Source: Alicyclobacillus fructus
GTDB taxonomy: Bacteria > Bacillota > Bacilli > Alicyclobacillales > Alicyclobacillaceae
Length of the DNA stretch: 64,000 nt
Direction: 5' to 3'
Assembly: GCF_017329605.1 (NCBI RefSeq)
Contig: NZ_JAFMTY010000005.1
Span: forward strand, 62,001-126,000
The number at the start of each line of letters is the position of its first letter. The stretch's first letter is position 1. Positions 35,533 through 44,234 of the stretch are shown here, in pieces. A program made the translations under genes and the position numbers. The notes beneath the pieces were generated by a model. That model was given only the letters and a program-made list of their open reading frames with translations. It was not told the DNA's origin and ran no database searches.

Positions 35533-36258
35533 TCACCGCCGTTCGAGCATCCACACCAGGCGATCGGCCTGCTCCACGGGACACTCGCCGAAATCGCCGC
35601 TCACCTGCAAGACGTTCCAACCCGTTCGGTGGAACTCGCCGGTGAGAAAATCGGCATCCCAATAGCGTTGCACGTGCTCCTCTTCGAAGCGGCGATACAA
35701 GGGCTCGTCTCCTTCGCCCATCGCGACAAACCCACACACGTGATGACGAATGGTTTCGTTTTCAACCTCGGTCTCGTGCAGAAGGACGAGGTCATCGCGC
35801 ACGTCATGCCAAGCGCCGTGGCGCAAGGTCTTAAGCCGTCGGGGTCCCAACGTGTCGAGCGCCCAGCGGCCACCCGGGCGCACACACGCTCGTACGTTGA
35901 GGAGCACCCGTTCCAAGGCATCGCGCGTCAAGATGTAATTCAGCACGTCGGTCGACGCGAGGGCGAAATCGGCGGCCTCAGGCAAGGCGAGATCGCACAG
36001 ATCCGATTCGAGAAAGCGCACGTTGTCCAGATGCCCCCAAGCATCGAAGGCAACGGCGAGCATTTCCGGGGAGCGATCCACGGCATACACGCGCTCCGCG
36101 CGCTCCGCCAGCCAAGCCGCCATCCTCCCGGTGCCGCAGCCGAGATCGACGGCGACGCGGACGGAGGAAAGGCGAGGGGCGAGCGCCCGCTGCCAATCTT
36201 CGTACAGCGCATCGCCCATCAGTTCGTCGTAGAATTCGGCGAGACACTCGTACGCCAT
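35533..36258 (-). CDS. yqeM: Class I SAM-dependent methyltransferase, YqeM family
   Basis: About 241 residues. It has motif I VAVDLGCGTGRMAAWLAERA, motif II YAVDRSPEML and a DFALASTDVLNYI segment after motif III. The substrate is unknown. It sits directly after rsfS, exactly where yqeM is in Bacillus. The start is the ATG at 36258, six bases from GAGG; the ATG at 36264 touches that site. Confidence 0.85.
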   Translation of the reverse strand: MAYECLAEFYDELMGDALYEDWQRALAPRLSSVRVAVDLGCGTGRMAAWLAERAERVYAVDRSPEMLAVAFDAWGHLDNVRFLESDLCDLALPEAADFALASTDVLNYILTRDALERVLLNVRACVRPGGRWALDTLGPRRLKTLRHGAWHDVRDDLVLLHETEVENETIRHHVCGFVAMGEGDEPLYRRFEEEHVQRYWDADFLTGEFHRTGWNVLQVSGDFGECPVEQADRLVWMLERR

Positions 36259-36266
36259 CGTCATCC

Positions 36267-36620
36267 TCAATTCGCCTCGATGGGAATCCACTCGGCGTCG
36301 CCCCAGAGGCGCTCGAGATGGTAAAACTCCCGCTCCTCAGGGCGAAACACATGCACCACCACATCGCCAAAGTCGAGCAACACCCAGCGCCCCTCGTCCA
36401 GCCCTTCCACGCCGCGGCAGTTGACCCCAAGCTCCGCGAGATCGTCGCGGACCGCCTTGGCCACGGCTTCGACCTGCGGTCGAGAGCTCGCGGAACAGAT
36501 GACAAAGTAATCCGCCACGGGTGTAAGCTCCTGGACGTTCATGACCACGACGTCGGTGGCCTTCTTGTCCAAGCAGGCCGTCGCAGCTCGGCGAGCGATT
36601 TGCTCGACGTTTGGATTCAT
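36267..36620 (-). CDS. rsfS: Ribosomal silencing factor RsfS
   Basis: 117 residues. It has the family sequence DKKATDVVVMNVQELTPVAD, YFVICSASSRPQVEAVA and EGRWVLLDFGDVVVHVF. RsfS binds L14 on the 50S subunit and blocks subunit joining in starved cells. The ATG at 36620 is seven bases after GGGAGG. The neighbours nadD, yqeK and yqeM match Bacillus. Confidence 0.95.
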   Translation of the reverse strand: MNPNVEQIARRAATACLDKKATDVVVMNVQELTPVADYFVICSASSRPQVEAVAKAVRDDLAELGVNCRGVEGLDEGRWVLLDFGDVVVHVFRPEEREFYHLERLWGDAEWIPIEAN

Positions 36621-36649
36621 GCACATGCCTCCCTCGAGTTCAGCAAAGG

Positions 36650-37237
36650 TCACGATTCTCTGCGCGTGCGCATCAACAGCTCGTTGCGGGCATTCACGGT
36701 CGTGAGATCGATGACAAAGCCGCGGTCAAGCGCGTACCTGAGCGTCGATTCCAGGCTCGCAAGCGCAGCGGCGGTCAGATCCGTCTCGGCGAGCGCGCGT
36801 ATCCGATCGACGCCGGGATAGTCGCGCGACGGTTCGACGGCGTCAGCGACAAACAGCACCATCTCGAGCTTCCCCATACGGGGCTTGCCCGTGGTATGGT
36901 AGTACACCGCATCCAGCACGGCGGCGTCTTCCACACCGTATTCTACGCGAGCGACGTCGGCCGCAACCGGACCGTGCAACAGGATGGGCGCCTCGAGCCA
37001 TTCTGCCGGCACGTCGAGATGGCGATCGCGCGCGTAGGCAAGGAGCCTCTCGTCCGGCCACTCCCTGGCGAGATCGTGCAGCCATGCGGCCAGCTCGGCA
37101 TCCAGCACCGGCGCGCCGAAGCGTTCGGCGAGTTGCACGGCCGTCTGGACGACTCCGAGCACGTGCCGATAGCGCGTGGGCGTCAACGACTGGGCGAGGC
37201 GCTGCCGAAGATCATGGATGATGTTCCCCCGGTCCAT
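36650..37237 (-). CDS. yqeK: HD-domain hydrolase YqeK, probable symmetrical Ap4A hydrolase
   Basis: About 195 residues. HD motifs: RYRHVLGVVQTAVQL, AAWLHDLAREWP, LLHGPVAADVA and YYHTTGKPRMGKLE, then VLFVADAVEPSRDYPGVD, all standard for YqeK. Members cut diadenosine tetraphosphate to two ADP. The ATG at 37237 lies within the 3' end of nadD, a 55-base overlap in a different frame. Confidence 0.9.
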   Translation of the reverse strand: MDRGNIIHDLRQRLAQSLTPTRYRHVLGVVQTAVQLAERFGAPVLDAELAAWLHDLAREWPDERLLAYARDRHLDVPAEWLEAPILLHGPVAADVARVEYGVEDAAVLDAVYYHTTGKPRMGKLEMVLFVADAVEPSRDYPGVDRIRALAETDLTAAALASLESTLRYALDRGFVIDLTTVNARNELLMRTRRES

Positions 37238-37902
37238 CCCCGTCCGATGCCCCCTTTCGGGCCTTGGCGCCAGATCGCAAGCACGGGATCGGGCACAAGG
37301 CCGCACACGTCGAGGTGGCGATCCAGCCGGTCTCTCACCCAAGTCGACGACACGTCGAGCATGGGCATCTCGATCACGTCCATGCGAATGCGAGGAAGCC
37401 TGGCGCGAGCCGTCGCGGCGGCCGTGTCGAAGTCGTAGCCGGGCCTACGAGCGACGACAAAGCGCACCATCTCGCAGAGTTCCTCCGCGCCGTGCCAGTC
37501 CGGCAAGTGTTGCAGGCTGTCCGCACCCAGCAGAAACAGAAATTCGAGCGCCGGATACCACGCGATGAGCGCGCGCAGGGTATCGACCGTATACGACGGC
37601 TTCGGCAAGCGATTTTCCACATCCGTGACGCGCATGTGTCTCCTGTCGCCGATGAGCGCCTCCACCATGCGAAACCGCCACGCAAACGTGTCCTCGTCGA
37701 TCTCGGCCTTGTGCGGCGGCCTCGCCGCCGGCATCCACCACACCTCGTCGGCGCCCACCTGCTCGTACGCGATCTGAGCCATGGTCAGGTGGCCGACATG
37801 GGGCGGGTCGAACGTGCCCCCGAACAGCAGGATGCACTTGCGCGCCGCGCCGGATGTCCGTTCATCGTTTGCATCAGTATACCACACGGCCTCTTCATTC
37901 AC
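37183..37902 (-). CDS. nadD: Nicotinate-nucleotide adenylyltransferase NadD
   Basis: 239 residues. NadD joins nicotinate mononucleotide and ATP to deamido-NAD. The nucleotidyltransferase motif FGGTFDPPHVGHLTMAQ lies near residue 27, WWMPAARPPHK follows, and the second motif is MLDVSSTWVRDRL. Compared with Bacillus it has about 22 extra residues at the start (GTG at 37902) and a glycine-rich tail of some 20 residues at the end, which is the part that overlaps yqeK. Its start is 5 bases inside the end of aroE. Confidence 0.92.
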   Translation of the reverse strand: MNEEAVWYTDANDERTSGAARKCILLFGGTFDPPHVGHLTMAQIAYEQVGADEVWWMPAARPPHKAEIDEDTFAWRFRMVEALIGDRRHMRVTDVENRLPKPSYTVDTLRALIAWYPALEFLFLLGADSLQHLPDWHGAEELCEMVRFVVARRPGYDFDTAAATARARLPRIRMDVIEMPMLDVSSTWVRDRLDRHLDVCGLVPDPVLAIWRQGPKGGIGRGWTGGTSSMIFGSASPSR

Positions 37903-38746
37903 GGCGATCCGCCTCTTCCCTCTCGAGCGCCCCGTACACCGCGCGCCGCATCACGTCGACCGGCGCCTCGCGGTCGAGCCACCACTCGTACGCCTTCACG
38001 CCCTGCCAGATGAGCATCGAGGCTCCGTCCACGACCTTCGCCCCTCGCGCCTCCGCCTGGCGGAGGAACGCGGTGCGAAGCGGTCGGTAGACAATGTCCT
38101 GCACGACCTGTTGGGCATGAAAGCAGTCAGGCGAATCGACGGGCGACTCCTCCCCGTTCGGCCACATGCCGATGGGCGTGCACTGCACGACGAGATCGGC
38201 CCGAGCGATGGTCTCGTGCCGATCCGGCCACGGCACGTGCCGAATGGACAGCCAGTCCGCATATCGCGCCGCGAGTTGCTCGGCCTGCTCATGCCGCCGG
38301 CAACACACGCAAACCTGGCTGCCCGGCCGCTCCTTGGCGAGCGCCGTCAGGATGGCCTGCACACTGCCGCCCGCGCCGAGGACGGCCACCCTGAGCGCCC
38401 CCTCGCCCAAAAACGGCGCAACGGACGCCCACCAGCCCCCGACATCCGTGTTGTGCCCCACGCCGCCCGTCGGCGTGAAGCGCACGACGTTCACCGCCCG
38501 GGCCATCTCGGCCTCCTCCGTGCGCGCCTCCACCCAATCGTAGACGCCGAGCTTGTGCGGAATGGTCACGTTGATGCCCACCGCGCCAATCGCGCGAAGT
38601 CCGCGCAGCGCGTCGACGAGATCGCCCGGTTCGACTTGAAACGGCAGATACACCGCTTCCACGCCCTGCGCGCGAAACGCGGCGTTCATCATCGCCGGCG
38701 ACAGGGAGTGCATGACCGGTTTGCCGATCACGCCAAACAGCTTCAC
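37895..38746 (-). CDS. aroE: Shikimate dehydrogenase
   Basis: 283 residues. AroE reduces 3-dehydroshikimate with NADPH. Visible are FGVIGKPVMHSLSPAMMNAA with the SLSP substrate loop, NVTIPHK with the catalytic lysine (about residue 65), GHNTDVGGW, the NADP fold VAVLGAGGSVQA, and QCTPIGMWP. The GTG start at 38746 overlaps the yqeH stop in a GTGA and has a G-rich site upstream. In Bacillus yhbY follows aroE; here nadD follows directly. Confidence 0.95.
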   Translation of the reverse strand: MKLFGVIGKPVMHSLSPAMMNAAFRAQGVEAVYLPFQVEPGDLVDALRGLRAIGAVGINVTIPHKLGVYDWVEARTEEAEMARAVNVVRFTPTGGVGHNTDVGGWWASVAPFLGEGALRVAVLGAGGSVQAILTALAKERPGSQVCVCCRRHEQAEQLAARYADWLSIRHVPWPDRHETIARADLVVQCTPIGMWPNGEESPVDSPDCFHAQQVVQDIVYRPLRTAFLRQAEARGAKVVDGASMLIWQGVKAYEWWLDREAPVDVMRRAVYGALEREEADRRE

Positions 38747-39933
38747 GGCGCATCCCCCCCGCCCTGAGGTTTTTGCACGCGATGCGCGAGCACGCCGACG
38801 AGCCTGGGCCTCATGGAAAGAGGGAGCCACACAGGCGCCTCAATGCGCGCGAGCGTCCTTCGGCCCGTCCACGCGATCCAACCGAGCCCCGGCAGGACGA
38901 TGTCCGCGCCGCGTTTCCCCAGGGAGAAATCCGCGTCGCGCCGTGGCGGCGCCGCCACGAGCCACGAGCGCCGATCGGCGAACGCGTCCGCGCACGCCTC
39001 ACACGGGACCTTCAGGATGTCGAATCGGTGATCCGCAAAGAACGAATCCGCCCGTTCCAGCTTGGTCCGGTGAATCGGGAGCTCGTTTGAGACGTAGAGG
39101 ACAATGCCCTGGCGCTCGCCGCCCAAGGTCTCGAGGCGCACCAAGCCGCCGAGAAACAGCGCCTGCCCCGGGTTCAATTGGTAGACGCGCGGACGCAGGC
39201 GGGATCGCGGCACCACCCATTTCAAGCAGTCGCCGCACAGCCGCTCGATGACGCGGGACGTGTACATGAGTCCCGGCGTGTCAAACAGTTCCACACGCCC
39301 GTAGGGGCCTTCGATCTCGAGGCGCGACATGGCCAGTGTCGTGCCCGGTCTCCGCGACACCGTGAAGGGCTGCTTCCGCTCCGACAGCCGCTCGACCATC
39401 GCGTTGAGAAGCGTCGACTTGCCCACATTGGCCATGCCGATCACGTACACCGGCCGCGCCGTCTCCCGCGCGACGCGATCGACCAACCTGTCAACCCCGC
39501 GCCGCCTCTCCGCGCTGATGAACGCGACGTCCACCGGTTCCACGCCCGTGGCCTGCACCTCCCCGCGGATCCAGTCCGCGAGCGCCTCGTAGCCCACATC
39601 CTGCGGAAGAAGATCCACCTTGTTAACCACGACGATCACGTCGCTCGACCCGACGAAGCGCCTGGCGCTCGGGATGAGGCTTCCGGCGAGATCGAACACG
39701 TCGACCACGTACAACACGAGCCCCGGGCGGTCAAAGATGGCCGCCACCTGTCGCTGGTAGGTGTCTTCGTCGACGGCGATGGGCGCAAAATCGCCGTAGT
39801 GGCGGATGCGAAAACAGCGCCGGCAGAGCACATCTTCCCGCTCCAAATGGCTCTCCGGTACAAAGCCAGGCATCCGCTCGTCCGTCGATTGAAGCGGTGC
39901 CCCGCAGCCGATACACACTCGGGTCTCAGTCAT
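38743..39933 (-). CDS. yqeH: Ribosome biogenesis GTPase YqeH
   Basis: 396 residues. A zinc finger (CIGCGAPL and CRRCFRIRHYG) is followed by a circularly permuted GTPase: NKVDLLP (G4) comes first, then FISAERRRG (G5), GMANVGKSTLLNAM (G1) and DTPGLMY (G3). YqeH is needed for 30S assembly. It overlaps the stop of yqeG by 8 bases. Confidence 0.96.
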   Translation of the reverse strand: MTETRVCIGCGAPLQSTDERMPGFVPESHLEREDVLCRRCFRIRHYGDFAPIAVDEDTYQRQVAAIFDRPGLVLYVVDVFDLAGSLIPSARRFVGSSDVIVVVNKVDLLPQDVGYEALADWIRGEVQATGVEPVDVAFISAERRRGVDRLVDRVARETARPVYVIGMANVGKSTLLNAMVERLSERKQPFTVSRRPGTTLAMSRLEIEGPYGRVELFDTPGLMYTSRVIERLCGDCLKWVVPRSRLRPRVYQLNPGQALFLGGLVRLETLGGERQGIVLYVSNELPIHRTKLERADSFFADHRFDILKVPCEACADAFADRRSWLVAAPPRRDADFSLGKRGADIVLPGLGWIAWTGRRTLARIEAPVWLPLSMRPRLVGVLAHRVQKPQGGGDAP

Positions 39934-40483
39934 TCAACTGCCTCCTGTCCGCGGCAGGTTTGGGCCGCTTAAGTCCCCGCGCCTCCAGTCGCCGCAACAC
40001 CATCCGCTCAGCCATGCGCGAGATCTTGGTGCCCCACCACTCCACCGGATTTTGCGGGAGCACCAGGATGGCATACAGCCCAAGCCGCTTCGCGCCCTGG
40101 ATATCCGTGAAAAGCTGATCGCCGACCATTGCCGCGGCCTCCGGCGGAACCTGAAATCGCCGGAGCGCCTCCAAAAACCCGCGCGACTTGGGCTTGCCCG
40201 CCGCCGAGACCGCCGGAACGCCACACAGCTTGGCGAACGACCTGACGCGATCCTCGCCATTGTTTGAGATGATGCACACGTGAAAGCCCCGCGCATGCAC
40301 GCCGCGTAACCATGCGGTGAGTTCGGACGGCACATCGGGGTGGTTCCACGGCACCAGCGTGTTGTCGAGGTCCGTCAGGATGAGGCGAATCCCCCGCCGC
40401 CACAGGGCGTCGAGATCGATCTCGTAGATGGACGCCACGTACTCGTCCGGCATGAGCCGCGAGAGCCAGGCCAAGCTTCTCAC
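39926..40483 (-). CDS. yqeG: HAD-superfamily phosphatase YqeG
   Basis: About 185 residues. The HAD motifs are RLILTDLDNTLVPW (I), CIISNNGEDRV (II), KPKSRGFLEAL (III) and AMVGDQLFTDIQGAKR (IV). The yqeG-yqeH-aroE run is conserved across Bacillales; the substrate is unknown. The start is unclear: GTG 40483 or TTG 40474 (after GGTGA) both give an N-terminus like Bacillus YqeG. A TGG-TATCAT extended -10 at 40537-40529 may be its promoter. Confidence 0.9.
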   Translation of the reverse strand: MRSLAWLSRLMPDEYVASIYEIDLDALWRRGIRLILTDLDNTLVPWNHPDVPSELTAWLRGVHARGFHVCIISNNGEDRVRSFAKLCGVPAVSAAGKPKSRGFLEALRRFQVPPEAAAMVGDQLFTDIQGAKRLGLYAILVLPQNPVEWWGTKISRMAERMVLRRLEARGLKRPKPAADRRQLND

Positions 40484-40629
40484 CCAATTTCGTCGTTCGT
40501 TGTCCGCGCGCTTCGATAACAGTTGGATATGATACCATACGCGTAGATACCGACGCCAGGGATGCGCTCCCGCGCGGTGCGATGTTCTATGGCGGCGGCT
40601 TGTCCGCTTCACTCGCGGAGGTGGAGAAG

Positions 40630-41124
40630 ATGTCCACGTGGACCGTGACCTATGCGTTTCCCGCCAACCTCAATTTCATCCTGTACGTATGGCGGCTCCG
40701 CGCAGATTCCCAGATTCCTGGATCTCAAGACGCGCGCGATGTCCATTCGGACGCGCTAGAGCGCTTTGCGCGCGTTTGGCAACAGGAGTTAGAGCAAATT
40801 GACCGGCTGGGCGTGGCCAAGGTGGATAGCCGCTGTCTCGCGGGATTGGAAGATCCGCTGCGCCTTCTGTTCACCGACTCGCCGATGGGACATGAAGCCT
40901 TTGCATCCGCGTGGACTCTGTTCGCAGAGTGGTGGCAACCGGCGCACATGGCGTACGAAGAAGCCATCCAGCCGTATCTCGGCCAACTGACCGAAGCATT
41001 CCGTGCGGATGACGAGCATCGCCGGGTGCTCCTCATCTACGCGCCGTCCCCGAGTGAATGGGCGTCGCAACACCGTTCGGTCTTCGTCCTCCCGTTTGAG
41101 CACATCCTCGCGGCACATAGGTGA
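40630..41124 (+). CDS. Uncharacterised protein
   Basis: 164 residues, not recognised. It looks like a soluble, mostly helical protein rich in tryptophan (FARVWQQELEQID, WTLFAEWWQPAHMAYEEAI) and ends in a beta-like VFVLPFEHIL. No membrane segment, signal peptide or known catalytic motif was seen. GGAGGTGG precedes the ATG at 40630, which supports it being a real gene. It is on the plus strand between yqeG and sigK, and converges on sigK. Confidence 0.6.
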   Translation: MSTWTVTYAFPANLNFILYVWRLRADSQIPGSQDARDVHSDALERFARVWQQELEQIDRLGVAKVDSRCLAGLEDPLRLLFTDSPMGHEAFASAWTLFAEWWQPAHMAYEEAIQPYLGQLTEAFRADDEHRRVLLIYAPSPSEWASQHRSVFVLPFEHILAAHR

Positions 41125-41125
41125 A

Positions 41126-41146
41126 GCCCGCCGAAGTCTGGCGGGC
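41126..41146. terminator. Hairpin between converging genes
   Basis: GCCCGCC and GGCGGGC with a 7-base loop, starting 2 bases after the stop of the plus-strand gene and 6 bases before the end of sigK. No strong T-run on either side. Confidence 0.45.
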
Positions 41147-41151
41147 CTAGC

Positions 41152-41871
41152 CTACGCGTCTGCACCAGAACCGGCCCGTTTTCGCTGGCGCATGTTTTCG
41201 TACAGTTTCACGATGGCCTTTTGCTCAATGCGCGAAACATAGCTGCGCGAAATGCCCAGTTCTTTCGCGATCTCCCGCTGGGTCCGCTCCTCGCCGTCGG
41301 GCAGTCCAAACCGCTTGCACAGCACCTCCCGCTCGCGCGGCGCGAGAAGCGGCAGGCACTCGAACATCTTCTGCTTCTCCCACGACATATCCACGGCGTC
41401 GATCACGTCGTCCGGATCGGAGCCCAGAAGATCCGCGAGCGTCATCTCGTTGCCGTCCTTGTCGGTGCCGACGGGATCGGACAGGAAAGCGTCACGGCGA
41501 TGTTTCTTGTTGCTGCGCAGGTACATGAGGATTTCGTTTTCGATGCAGCGTGCGGCGTAGGTCGCGAGTTTCGTGCCCTTGTCGGGTCGATAGCTCTCGA
41601 CCGCCTTGATGAGCCCGATGGTGCCGATGGAGATGAGATCGTCCATCTCTTCGCCGGACGACTCGTATTTCTTGGCCAAATGGGCCACCAGGCGCAGGTT
41701 GTGCTCGATGAGCCGATTGCGAGCGCCGGCATCGCCCGCGAGGTAGTCGCGAATCGCGCGCTCCTCCTCCTCAGGGCTCAGCGGGTGAGGAAAAGCGCCC
41801 TGCTTGACGTACGAGACAAAAAGAGAGACGTCCTTGAACACGAGCGCCAACAGCGTGAGCAAGCCGGGCAC
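41152..41871 (-). CDS. sigK: Sporulation sigma factor SigmaK (pro-SigmaK), uninterrupted
   Basis: 239 residues. SigmaK directs late mother-cell transcription in spore formation. A hydrophobic N-terminal pro-sequence (LLTLLALVFKDVSLFVS) precedes YVKQGAFPHPL, matching the Bacillus processing site before YVKNNAF. Regions 2 (DDLISIGTIGLIKAVESY, TYAARCIENEILMYLR) and 4 (SRSYVSRIEQKAI) follow. The gene is continuous, so no skin element divides it. The start is the GTG at 41871, after GGAGGTGG. A CATAAAGCT at 41914-41906 vaguely resembles a SigmaE -10. Confidence 0.95.
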   Translation of the reverse strand: MPGLLTLLALVFKDVSLFVSYVKQGAFPHPLSPEEEERAIRDYLAGDAGARNRLIEHNLRLVAHLAKKYESSGEEMDDLISIGTIGLIKAVESYRPDKGTKLATYAARCIENEILMYLRSNKKHRRDAFLSDPVGTDKDGNEMTLADLLGSDPDDVIDAVDMSWEKQKMFECLPLLAPREREVLCKRFGLPDGEERTQREIAKELGISRSYVSRIEQKAIVKLYENMRQRKRAGSGADA

Positions 41872-42059
41872 GTGGTCCACCTCCACCCTGGATGCATTGC
41901 ATCTAAGCTTTATGCGGAGGGGACAGGAAAACTGTCACGTGCGGGAAAGGGGGACATTGCGCAGGGACCGAATGCGATACAGAACCGTTCTGGACGGATC
42001 GACCGTACGGCGGGCGAAGCTCAAGAAATTCGAGAGATCGTAAACGGGAGCGACGCCTT

Positions 42060-43049
42060 TCACGATTTGGTCACTTCCATGTCCCCAAAAGGCTCACGCG
42101 CGGGTATCCGAACCACCGCGCGAAGCGCGGCATCCTCTTCTTCAAAGCTCAGGTTTCCATTCCACACCGTCAACCAATCGAATCTCTCGAGCATGCGTTC
42201 GCGCGCTGGACCCGCACGGTCATACACAAGGTGGAATTCAAATTCGCCGTCCAAGCCTCTGATCTCCACGCGATCCGGCATTCGGCCGGACATCGCCGCG
42301 GCCAGGCACACAAAGCGGAGCATGGCGATCATCCATGCCCGTTCCTCGGCGGAAAACGCGCGCTCTTCGCGCACATCGCACGGAACGCCTGGCATGAGCC
42401 GCTCGGTCTCTCGAGGCAGAGCATCCTCTTGTCCAGCACAGTCTCCGCCGTCAGCCCGCCCAAGCACCTGCTCGATCTCGTCTCGCAACTGGCGCCAACC
42501 GAGCGACGCGAACTGCTTCCACGCGTGTTCGCGCCGCCGCGCTTCGGCGAGCAATCGTCCTGCGCGGACGCCGAAATACAGCATCACAATGGCAAAACCC
42601 GCGATGGCGGCTTCCACGGGCGTGAGACGGGTGGTGAGCACCAACGACAGCCCGAGGATCACGTACAGCACGGTGTTGGCCACGTCGTGCGGACGCAGCA
42701 CGGCGGCGACGTACCCCAAGATGGGCCATAAAAGGTCCATCGCGTGGTTTGGCGGCGTGTCGCCGACAAATAGGAGACCAAGGCACGCCAGCATCGCGGC
42801 GATACTCACATAGGGCGCGAGACGGTGGCCCGCGCGCCCGCTGAGAACGAGCACCACGGCAGCTTCCGCCAGTACCATGGCCTCATAATACAGGCGAATG
42901 ACAAGAGGGCCGTGCGCGAGCGGCAGAAAGACGACCAAAATCGCCAGAGCCGCAACACTGCGCGGAACCCAGTGCGTCCAGTCCGTCCACGTCCTTCGAA
43001 GGTCCGCCCGCACTTGACGAGAGATGTCCAGAAGTTTCTTCCTCTTCAT
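42060..43049 (-). CDS. Uncharacterised membrane protein
   Basis: 329 residues. A basic start is followed by about five or six membrane helices (about residues 28-165), then a cytoplasmic helical region (REHAWKQFASLGWRQLRDEIEQVL) and a C-terminal soluble part ending in IPAREPFGDMEVTKS. The layout recalls sensor kinases, but no H-box or ATP-binding N, G1 or G2 boxes are visible, so I give no function. There is no good ribosome binding site before the ATG at 43049; a TATCAT lies only 6 bases upstream of it. Confidence 0.65.
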   Translation of the reverse strand: MKRKKLLDISRQVRADLRRTWTDWTHWVPRSVAALAILVVFLPLAHGPLVIRLYYEAMVLAEAAVVLVLSGRAGHRLAPYVSIAAMLACLGLLFVGDTPPNHAMDLLWPILGYVAAVLRPHDVANTVLYVILGLSLVLTTRLTPVEAAIAGFAIVMLYFGVRAGRLLAEARRREHAWKQFASLGWRQLRDEIEQVLGRADGGDCAGQEDALPRETERLMPGVPCDVREERAFSAEERAWMIAMLRFVCLAAAMSGRMPDRVEIRGLDGEFEFHLVYDRAGPARERMLERFDWLTVWNGNLSFEEEDAALRAVVRIPAREPFGDMEVTKS

Positions 43050-43130
43050 GCGACCATGATAACAGAGGCGAGTTCTCTACACCACACAGCGCGGCGCTCG
43101 ATTGGCAAGCGACGGGCGATGTCTGCCCTA

Positions 43131-44216
43131 TCACTTCGTTTGCCCAGCCCTCCGCTTCAGGTTCTCCTCTCGCAGCGCCTCGTTGTGCAACTGCTGGCTG
43201 TACGTCTCCGCGAAGTAATGTTCCCCGGTTCCGTTGCCTTTGGCCACATAGTAGAGATACTTCGTGTGCGCCGGATGAAGCACCGCCTCAATACTGGCGA
43301 GACTCGGGCTGCAGATGGGGCCCGGCGGCAACCCGCCGTACAAATACGTGTTGTACCGATTCCGCGCGTCGAGGATGTCGGCATCCGTGACGACCGTCAG
43401 GTGATGCCCTATCGCGTAATCCACCGTGGCATCGATCTGCAATGGCATGCCGAGCTTCAACCGGTTCTCGATCACGCTCGCGATCAACGGCCGTTCCGAT
43501 GCCACCTCGGCCTCGTTTTCCACAAGAGAGGCTTCCGTGACGACCTCGTTCAGCGTGAGCTTGTCGGCCCGCATGGCCGCTTCATTCGCCGGTGTGAGCA
43601 CGCGGGCGGCAAAGTCGTTCAACATCTCGTTGACCACGTCGACGGGATTTTCGTTGCGGTAAAACTGATACGTGTCCGGGAACAGGTATCCCTCGAGGCG
43701 ATAGCGGACATCGCGCCGCCCCGCAAGCTGCTTTAAAAAGGCTTGATGATAGTCGTCCGCCTGCGCGGCCTTCAGAAACGCCGCTTGGCCGCAGACCCCA
43801 TCCTGTGCGAGCCGCGCCGCGATGTCCACCATGTCATAGCCCGGCGGAATGGTCACGTTGACCACGTTGGGAACCGTCTCGCCCGAGGTCATCTGTCGAT
43901 AGATCTCGGGCGTCGACTCACTTGCCGACAGCTCATACGTGCCGGCCAAAATCGCCTTGTCCCCGCGCAAGCGCGCATACCACATGAACGCCGCGCTGCT
44001 CCGAATCAGCCCCATCGCCTTCAGCCGCTCGGCCACGGCAGCCACCGAGTCGCCGGCCTTGACCTCGAACCGCTTCTCCGACGCCCCGAGCCCCACGGGG
44101 CGCAGCGCCTCACGAAACCACACGCCGACACTCGCCACGACCACGACCACAAGCGCGACGGCGGCAAGGCCGATCCATGCGGCGCGACGCCTCGCGCTTG
44201 ATGGCTGGTTCGACAT
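43131..44216 (-). CDS. mltG: Endolytic transglycosylase MltG (YceG-like)
   Basis: About 361 residues. One N-terminal membrane helix (AAWIGLAAVALVVVVVASVGVW), a LysM-like region, then the YceG domain with the catalytic glutamate in TEASLVENEAEVASERPLIA and ASVIENRLKLGMPLQIDATV. It cuts nascent glycan strands, probably ending their elongation. GGAAGGTGA precedes the ATG at 44216. Upstream are ruvX and ireB; in Bacillus a DUF1292 gene lies between ruvX and mltG, absent here. Confidence 0.93.
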   Translation of the reverse strand: MSNQPSSARRRAAWIGLAAVALVVVVVASVGVWFREALRPVGLGASEKRFEVKAGDSVAAVAERLKAMGLIRSSAAFMWYARLRGDKAILAGTYELSASESTPEIYRQMTSGETVPNVVNVTIPPGYDMVDIAARLAQDGVCGQAAFLKAAQADDYHQAFLKQLAGRRDVRYRLEGYLFPDTYQFYRNENPVDVVNEMLNDFAARVLTPANEAAMRADKLTLNEVVTEASLVENEAEVASERPLIASVIENRLKLGMPLQIDATVDYAIGHHLTVVTDADILDARNRYNTYLYGGLPPGPICSPSLASIEAVLHPAHTKYLYYVAKGNGTGEHYFAETYSQQLHNEALREENLKRRAGQTK

Positions 44217-44234
44217 ACGGTCACCTTCCAACGT

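Noticed and set aside
40528-40537. Divergent promoters for yqeG and the plus-strand gene at 40630
   Set aside because: TATGAT and TATCAT occur on both strands but neither has a -35; only the extended -10 on the minus strand is worth a mention.
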